From contig DXWI01000009.1 in NCBI GenBank assembly GCA_019416935.1, positions 1 to 64,000 of the forward strand: 64,000 nt of DNA, given 5' to 3'. Positions within the stretch are counted from its first letter, which is position 1. The number at the start of each line of letters is the position of its first letter. The DNA comes from Clostridiales bacterium (GTDB lineage: Bacteria; Bacillota; Clostridia; Christensenellales; CAG-138). This document shows, piece after piece, positions 59,308-64,000 of the stretch. Both the position numbers and the translations under genes were made by a program. The notes beneath the pieces were generated by a model, which was not told the DNA's origin, searched no databases, and was given only the letters and a program-made list of their open reading frames with translations.

Positions 59308-59500
59308 CCGTCAAAAAACTTTGTTTTTTGACGGAATTTCTGCTGCGGTAGGAATACGCTTGCAGGTTTGGCGCTGCAAACCTGCAAGTAAGGTGTCAAA
59401 AGCACCGCACTGGTCGCTGCTTTTGTCGAATTCTATGGTTTTTCCTGCGCAATTTCCGCGTGCAAACCGGCGGAGCGGTTCGCAACGTCACTTTTTTGAC
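59308..59500 (+). repeat. dispersed hairpin-rich intergenic repeat, copy 2
   Basis: It matches 10066-10258 along its full length: CCGTCAAAAAAC/TTTTTTGACGG at the left, CTTGCAGGTTTG/CAAACCTGCAAG in the middle and TTTTTTGAC at the right. It is flanked by twin hairpins. No protein is credible from it. Confidence 0.8.
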
Positions 59501-59507
59501 AAGCTGG

Positions 59508-59536
59508 AAGCGGCAGCACCTCGGTGCTGCCGCTTT
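59508..59536. terminator. 13-bp hairpin right of repeat copy 2
   Basis: AAGCGGCAGCACC pairs with GGTGCTGCCGCTT. It is the twin of 59274-59303 and could end the DUF4349 transcript on the minus strand. Confidence 0.65.
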
Positions 59537-59609
59537 GTATGACGTTTGATTGGAAAGCGATGCATCAGTGCAGCTCAATGGGCGGCGCCTCATTCATCGC
59601 AGCATGTGC

Positions 59610-60647
59610 TTACGGGGAGTCCTTGCCCTGCTCCTCGTTGCTTTCGTCCGGCTCCGGCAGCGGCGCGCGTTCGTCCGCCGCATTCTCGCGCTGTGTTTCG
59701 CGTTCCGCAGCCGTCTTCGCCAGCCGTTTTTTCTTCCGCTTGTGCAGGATGATGGGCAGGCCAATGCACAGGAACAGGATGCCGCACGGAATGATGGCCA
59801 CGGCCAGAACAATGCCGATCGCCGAAATGGCGTTGATCATAAAGCGCGCGCTGTTCTGGAATCCGCGCTGCATATCCTTCCACACGTCGCTCGCCTTCCA
59901 GATTGACAGCAGTTCCCCCTCTGCGGACTCCTGCGTTTTCGGCGTGCGGTCGATGCGGATATCGAGCGTCGTATAGGCCACGAGATGATCCCACAGGTTG
60001 ATCTGCGCCTGATAGCTCTCGATGTCGCCGCGCACGCTCGTCAGGCTCTCCCGCACTTCAAGGATTTCCTCGACCGAAGTGCACTGCTCCAGGATAGCGA
60101 GAAGCTGTGCTTCCTCCGCTTTGGCATTTTTGAGCCGCGCCTCCACATCATAATAGTCGAGAGAAATATCGTCGCTCGAAAGCCGGTAGTCGTCAACGCG
60201 GCCGGTCCCCTCCGCCTGTGCAACGAGCGCATCCAGCTTGTCGAACGGAATCTTGATGGTCAGGTACACGTGGCTCGTGCCATCGTCATCGTTCGATGTA
60301 CTGCTGTTGGCAACATATCCGCCGAGCGCCGCCGCCTTGTCGACGATCGCCCGCATGGCCGCGGCGGGATCGTCGGCCGTGATATCCATGGATGCGTTGT
60401 AAATGATCTTGCGCAGATCCCTGTCGTCCATTCCGCCGCTCTGTGTGCCCAGCCCTGTTCCGGCGTCGCTTTCCTCCACGGTTGGCTCTGTCATCGGCTT
60501 TTCCGCCGGCGCGCATTGGTCGGCCGCGTCATTGCTGTACAGCATTTCGGGCGAATCCCCCTTGCTGGAAGCCGAACAGCCGGTAAACAGCAGCAGCAGG
60601 CAAAGCAGCGAGGACAACACGGGTAATAATCGGGCGCTTCTCTTCAT
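59610..60647 (-). CDS. DUF4349 lipoprotein
   Basis: The 345-residue protein has a lipobox FTGC (Cys23), an acidic linker, the DUF4349 domain (IIYNASMDITADDPAAAMRA; GGYVANSSTSNDD; LDYYDVEARLKNAKAEEAQL; a coiled coil with VEEILEVRESLTSVRGDIES) and one C-terminal membrane helix (AIGIVLAVAIIPCGILFLCI), ending in a charged cytoplasmic tail. The function of the family is unknown. GGAGGAGGATTTGTCGC precedes ATG 60647. Confidence 0.9.
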   Translation of the reverse strand: MKRSARLLPVLSSLLCLLLLFTGCSASSKGDSPEMLYSNDAADQCAPAEKPMTEPTVEESDAGTGLGTQSGGMDDRDLRKIIYNASMDITADDPAAAMRAIVDKAAALGGYVANSSTSNDDDGTSHVYLTIKIPFDKLDALVAQAEGTGRVDDYRLSSDDISLDYYDVEARLKNAKAEEAQLLAILEQCTSVEEILEVRESLTSVRGDIESYQAQINLWDHLVAYTTLDIRIDRTPKTQESAEGELLSIWKASDVWKDMQRGFQNSARFMINAISAIGIVLAVAIIPCGILFLCIGLPIILHKRKKKRLAKTAAERETQRENAADERAPLPEPDESNEEQGKDSP

Positions 60648-60974
60648 GCGACAAATCCTCCTCCAGATTGGTTTCACAAAGAACACCACAAATCCCCTCG
60701 TTTCGTTGCAGCATTTTGGCAAACCACCGGCATGGCCGTGCCTCGCCGCAAGGAACGAGTGCATTCCTTATGACGGCTTGCGCGGCCATGCGTCGCGATA
60801 CCGTGATGCGCGGTTCCCCCGTGCGAACAGCGGATCATGCCAATTTGTCCGTTTCACATCGCGTATTTGCCCGTCATAACGCCAAGCCAATCGACTGATC
60901 CACAAATAAGGAACAGCAAACGGTAAGAGTGCGCGGACGAAAATGCCGGCCCTTTTCCATCCTTTATTGTCCGC
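60648..60974. other. intergenic stretch, nothing supported
   Basis: No frame with a ribosome site and sensible protein was found, and no strong hairpin with a T run. Confidence 0.4.
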
Positions 60975-61799
60975 TCATCCTTGCAGCACAAAACGCCCCG
61001 TATCCTTTCCATCAATAGCAAATTGAATCAGCGTGCCCTTATGCACCGCGGCAAAGTACCCGGTCTGCTCGTACTCAGCGGCGTATTGCTTCTCAATGAT
61101 CGTCAATGTTTCCTGCAGTTGCAGCATTGCTGCAAGCGCGTGCTTACAGTTGTATCCGCAAAAGCAGGAGCAGACGAGCCGGCTGATTTCTCCGTCGGCG
61201 AATGCGAACTCCACCTCATAAACCCTACTGCCTTCCACAACTGCGTATCCACGAGTGCCGTCCACCGAGAGATAGCGAACGCGGTTCTCTGCATAATATG
61301 CATTCCCACGCTCAGCGACCGGCGCTGTGATCTGCATGCTTTTCAGATCATCCAGCCGAAACGCGGTATCGTCATTGCCGCTGACGAATTCGTCCTCCGC
61401 TTTGGCGGGCGCCTTGAACCACAGAACCGCTCTGTTTGCCGGCAGTGCCGCCGCATCAAACGTCACGAAATGCGACCCCGCCATAAAGAACTGTCCATGA
61501 ACATCCGTATCCACAACAGCGATCACGCGCTTATAGTCGGATACCCTGATCTTGAAATTGTAGTTCACATCCACAATGCGGCCGAGCTGTCCTTCCAGCC
61601 TGCCATCGACATACACCATATCTCCGGCATGCAGATCAAATTGATCGTTGTAATATGCCAGCGTCATATTGCGGCCAGCAAAATACACCCTTGCCACACA
61701 TTTTTTCGGCGCAGTCGTTTCCGGTTCCGCCGCATATTGGGTCTGTGCGAGATCTCTGTCCGACTGCTCTACAATAAAACCGATCCTGTTATGCACCAT
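60975..61799 (-). CDS. SWIM zinc-finger protein
   Basis: The 274-residue protein carries a SWIM-type CxCxnCxH zinc site near residue 215 (CSCFCGYNCKHALA), set in YEVEFAFADGEISRLV-CSC context as in SWIM proteins. The N-terminal half seems beta-rich (ARVYFAGRNMTLAYYNDQF; VYVDGRLEGQLGRIVDVNYN). SWIM domains bind DNA or proteins. No helicase or SNF2 part is fused to it and none lies nearby. GGGAGGAACAAAAC precedes the ATG. Role unknown. Confidence 0.75.
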   Translation of the reverse strand: MVHNRIGFIVEQSDRDLAQTQYAAEPETTAPKKCVARVYFAGRNMTLAYYNDQFDLHAGDMVYVDGRLEGQLGRIVDVNYNFKIRVSDYKRVIAVVDTDVHGQFFMAGSHFVTFDAAALPANRAVLWFKAPAKAEDEFVSGNDDTAFRLDDLKSMQITAPVAERGNAYYAENRVRYLSVDGTRGYAVVEGSRVYEVEFAFADGEISRLVCSCFCGYNCKHALAAMLQLQETLTIIEKQYAAEYEQTGYFAAVHKGTLIQFAIDGKDTGRFVLQG

Positions 61800-62050
61800 G
61801 TTTTGTTCCTCCCTGTACCTGCGGTGTTGTTTCCGGCCCCTCTGACGGCCGCTGGAGATTGATCCGGTTTCAGCGTTCCAAACCTGCGTTTTATGTGATT
61901 ATATCATGCTTTTCCATCATTGGCCGCTTTTCAATGGGCTTTGTTCAACCGTTTTTTGACGGCGCGCACCGGCATGGCTACAGAATACCGGAAACACGGC
62001 GGTTTCATAAAAAATGCATGCCCCGCCGCTGCAAATGCAGACGAATATGT

Positions 62051-62056
62051 TATAAT
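62051..62056 (+). promoter_or_regulatory. probable -10 element of the cas3 transcript
   Basis: TGTTATAAT gives a TGn-type extended -10 with TATAAT at 62051-62056; a weak CTGCAA lies 16 bases upstream. The gap 61800-62050 has no supported gene. Confidence 0.55.
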
Positions 62057-62124
62057 GATGTCATATTCTATTTCGTTTCTGTTTTTTCCTACCCACTTCT
62101 TTGAGCACGGTCAAAAGGAGATTT

Positions 62125-62826
62125 TTGATCTTGGAAACAGCGTTTCCGGCCCATATTCGCTCGTCGGACGGACAGGCGGCCGTGGTGCAGACCTGCGAGC
62201 AGCACAGCAGAAATGCGGCTTCCTTTGCTGCGGCCTCTCTGCAGGATGAAAACCTGTTCCACTCCGCCCTCCTAGCGGGATTGGTTCACGACATGGGCAA
62301 GTACAAGCCGGCCTTTCGCAGCTACATCGAGCAGGCCGCCGCCGGAAATTCGCCTCGCAAGGGCTCCGTGATTCACACGTTCGCCGGCGTTCGCTATCTG
62401 CTTGAGCGTTTCCACACCCGCGAAAGTGCAATAGATTATGCAGATATTGCCGCGGAGATACTGGCCTATGCAGCCGGCGCGCACCACGGCCTGTTCGACA
62501 TCTTCGACGAATCGGGGGCATGCGGCTTTTTACACCGGTTGCAGACGGGTGACAGCGACGATCTCGATGCGATGCGAAACTTCTGTGCACAGTGCGCCTC
62601 GGAATCCGAGTTGAACCGCTTGTTTCACCGGTCCGTGGCCGAAATCAAAGCAGCGTTGGAGATTTGTCACGGTCTGACAAAGAGCGAGGAGGAATTCCTT
62701 TTCTATGCTGGATTGCTGGTTCGGCCCCTCCATCCCCACCAGACAAAAAGCCCTAAATCTCTAAGGATTTGGGGCTTTTTCGTTTTTCAGGTACACACTA
62801 AAGTACACACTTTTAATTTTCAGTAG
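62125..62826 (+). pseudogene. cas3: CRISPR-associated Cas3 HD nuclease domain, cut by an integrated element
   Basis: The HD domain of a type I Cas3 is plain: LLAGLVHDMGKYKPAFRSYI with the HD pair, SPRKGSVIHTFAGVRYLLER, ILAYAAGAHHGLFD with the HH metal ligands, and FLHRLQTGDSDDLDAMRNF. Near FLFYAGLLVR, where the protein should go on into the helicase, it changes to PLHPHQTKSPKSL and stops at 62826. The helicase part of about 500 residues is missing. The break is next to an integrase gene on the other strand, so insertion is the likely cause. Start uncertain: TTG 62125 (after AAAAGGAG), TTG 62131 or TTG 62101. Confidence 0.85.
62745..62780. terminator. bidirectional terminator of the integrase gene
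   Basis: AAAAAGCCCTAAATC pairs with GATTTGGGGCTTTTT with one mismatch. It lies just inside the element, between the cas3 break and the integrase. Confidence 0.8.
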
Positions 62827-63450
62827 ACAGAATATCGCGAAAAGCAGCATCGATATAAGCGGCGGCGCGCTCCATATCACCGGCTTTTTGGTGGCCGTAA
62901 ATGCCCTCGGTATCCATGTTTTTGCTGTGACCGACGACCATTTTTTTTAATAGCGTTGGCATTTCATCCACAACGGAGACGAAAGTATGCCGCATTTCGT
63001 ATGGCGTGTTGGCACCGGAAATGCCGTTAGCTGCACAATATCGCTTCCACGCACGACGGAAATTCTGCTGCGTGATATAATCTCCGTCCTTGTCGGGGAA
63101 CACATACTTTGAAACCATCCCGAGACGCATGAGCATAGTACGCTGATCCGCAAGAATCTGCAACGCCGTTTCAGATAGCTGCTGTGTCCTGCGGGAATTG
63201 GCATTTTTGCCATTCGTGCGCTCTTCGTACTGGTTTATGCTGTGCGTGATGGTCATTCGGCCGTTTCGGATGTTTGTCCGTTCCAGCCCAACCAATTCGC
63301 CTGGGCGCAGACCGGTCACAACCATAAAGCGGTAGGCGTGGATGAACGGGTCCTCTATCGGTTTTCCGCGCCATTCGGATGTACTGGTGGAAAACAGAAC
63401 CCGAAGGTCATCCTTTGTCGCAATGGTTTTTTCGCTCGGCTTTGCCCCAC
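62813..63450 (-). pseudogene. tyrosine recombinase/integrase, N-terminally truncated
   Basis: The C-terminal catalytic domain is intact: Arg in TGLRPGELVGL, THSINQYEERTNGKN, HTFVSVVDEM for the Arg/His box (EMRHTF), GHSKNMDTEGIYGH with the late His, and the catalytic Tyr in IYGHQ. Upstream in the same frame are sensible residues (LPRGAKPSEKTIATKDDLRV) back to about 63450, but the N-terminal arm and core-binding domains are absent and the DNA changes to a plus-strand frame. Translation could start at ATG 63325 (170 residues), giving a catalytic domain only. It probably cannot excise the element unaided. Confidence 0.75.
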
Positions 63451-63468
63451 GCGGTAAATCTGAACGAC

Positions 63469-63624
63469 ATGTCCGATGTGAAAAAGATCGTGGTTGTGGA
63501 AGAACGGGTACATATCATCAACAAAGCAGGTGAAAACGGGAAATTGATAATCATGGTGAGATCAATGGAAGATTGTGCAGAAATGCGGCATGTGATAGAC
63601 ATAGGAATGGAAAAGGAAAGATGA
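63469..63624 (+). CDS. short plus-strand ORF of unknown function, possible fragment
   Basis: A 51-residue frame from ATG 63469 (DVKKIVVVEERVHIINKAGE; MVRSMEDCAEMRHVIDIGME) has a protein-like composition, but no ribosome site precedes it. It starts where the integrase sense ends, so it may be the 3' part of a rearranged gene. No family recognised. Confidence 0.35.
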   Translation: MSDVKKIVVVEERVHIINKAGENGKLIIMVRSMEDCAEMRHVIDIGMEKER

Positions 63625-63653
63625 TCGTCTGGAAAAAGCAGATGGTTAAAGTG

Positions 63654-63680
63654 AAAGCGCCCGCTGGACGGGCGCTTTTT
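63654..63680. terminator. terminator between the short ORF and the repressor
   Basis: GCGCCCG pairs with CGGGCGC; AAA before and TTTTT after make it bidirectional. Confidence 0.8.
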
Positions 63681-64000
63681 CATGCGTTTTTTTCGTCGGG
63701 AACGGGAGGGGTGAGCGATTCAGAAATCGCGCGTTGAAATTCGGGATCGGAACGCAGCTTTTCGATGGCCGCATCCCGGTAGGAATCGCCGGTGGGAGCA
63801 ACTGCCTGGGCAAACGCGGGGGCGAGAAGCTGAACGATGATCCTGTGCAGGTTTTCGCGATCCTCCGGCGGAAGTTCCACATAACTGCGCATGATGGCGG
63901 CGCTGGTATCACTGAGCCGGTGCTGCCGGACAAACTGCGCGAACAGGTCATCATTTACAGATTTTTCGAACATCTCTCCTTCGCCGGTTTCGAGCCATAC
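63680..64000 (-). CDS. XRE/phage-repressor-like protein, C-terminal part (runs off the window)
   Basis: The frame is open to the window edge. The residues VWLETGEGEMF that start the visible part are the end of a typical XRE repressor HTH domain of Firmicutes elements. They are followed by about 95 residues of helical sequence (DLFAQFVRQHRLSDTSAAIM; LPPEDRENLHRIIVQLLA). An internal ATG at 63973 with GAAGGAG could also start a short form, but the upstream in-frame sequence reads as real protein. It is divergent from nothing visible and belongs to the second element. Confidence 0.7.
   Translation of the reverse strand, partial: VWLETGEGEMFEKSVNDDLFAQFVRQHRLSDTSAAIMRSYVELPPEDRENLHRIIVQLLAPAFAQAVAPTGDSYRDAAIEKLRSDPEFQRAISESLTPPVPDEKNA

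Noticed and set aside
59192..59593. Small frames around repeat copy 2
   Set aside because: Same reason: repeat-derived, inconsistent between copies, no ribosome site.
62827..64000. CRISPR array near the cas3 fragment
   Set aside because: No regularly spaced direct repeats were found there; the array, if any, is outside the window.

Overview
The window comes from a GC-rich member of the Clostridia (Bacillota), most likely a gut commensal related to the Oscillospiraceae or Christensenellales. This rests on gene content only: a T-box pheST leader, a Spo0A-C-like regulator, a DUF5685 and J-domain pair, a GGGtGRT protein beside a NifU-like scaffold, lipoproteins with Pro/Thr linkers, and mobile genes of the gut Firmicutes type. 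Species is not resolved.

Region 1 (1-6650) is a visibly AT-richer, decayed mobile element. It holds a MobV relaxase, a small relaxase-linked protein, a ParB truncated by a deletion, a serine recombinase truncated head-on against a small plus-strand gene, a short MobC-like protein and a repeat-rich non-coding block (4009-4487) that looks like an oriT. Its cargo is nucleotide chemistry: two Nudix hydrolases, a HAD hydrolase and an AadA-like nucleotidyltransferase. The nucleotidyltransferase has a strong promoter with a 16-bp palindrome over the start region.

Region 2 (6742-62060) is chromosomal backbone. In order: a DUF362 ferredoxin and RlhA-type U32 protein; an aconitase-like hydratase with isocitrate dehydrogenase; a Spo0A-C-like regulator; signal peptidase I; DUF5685 and J-domain proteins; a ComEC-like hydrolase; T-box plus pheST; two zinc-ribbon membrane proteins; an amidohydrolase/PfkB kinase pair divergent from malQ; a split SEL1 locus; glgP; NlpC/P60; an alcohol dehydrogenase; transketolase; an ECF S component; the NifU-like/GGGtGRT pair; a glycerate module (CdaR, GntP, glycerate kinase); rmuC; tRNA-Arg; three surface cell-wall lipoproteins, including a DD-dipeptidase/SH3/M14 fusion; guaB; an ABC-2 permease plus glycosyltransferase; tRNA-Glu; a DUF4349 lipoprotein; and a SWIM-domain protein.

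Region 3 (62050-64000) holds the 5' part of a type I CRISPR cas3 gene (HD nuclease domain). It is cut by a second integrated element carrying an N-truncated tyrosine integrase and the 3' part of an XRE repressor running off the window.

Other non-gene structure includes a dispersed hairpin-rich intergenic repeat of about 195 bp (10066-10258 and 59308-59500, with possible fragments near 30407 and 61951), many bidirectional GC-rich terminators, and well-formed sigma-A promoters. Carbon genes (malQ, glgP, transketolase, glycerate kinase, aconitase/IDH) suggest alpha-glucan use feeding glycolysis, the pentose phosphate pathway and 2-oxoglutarate synthesis.
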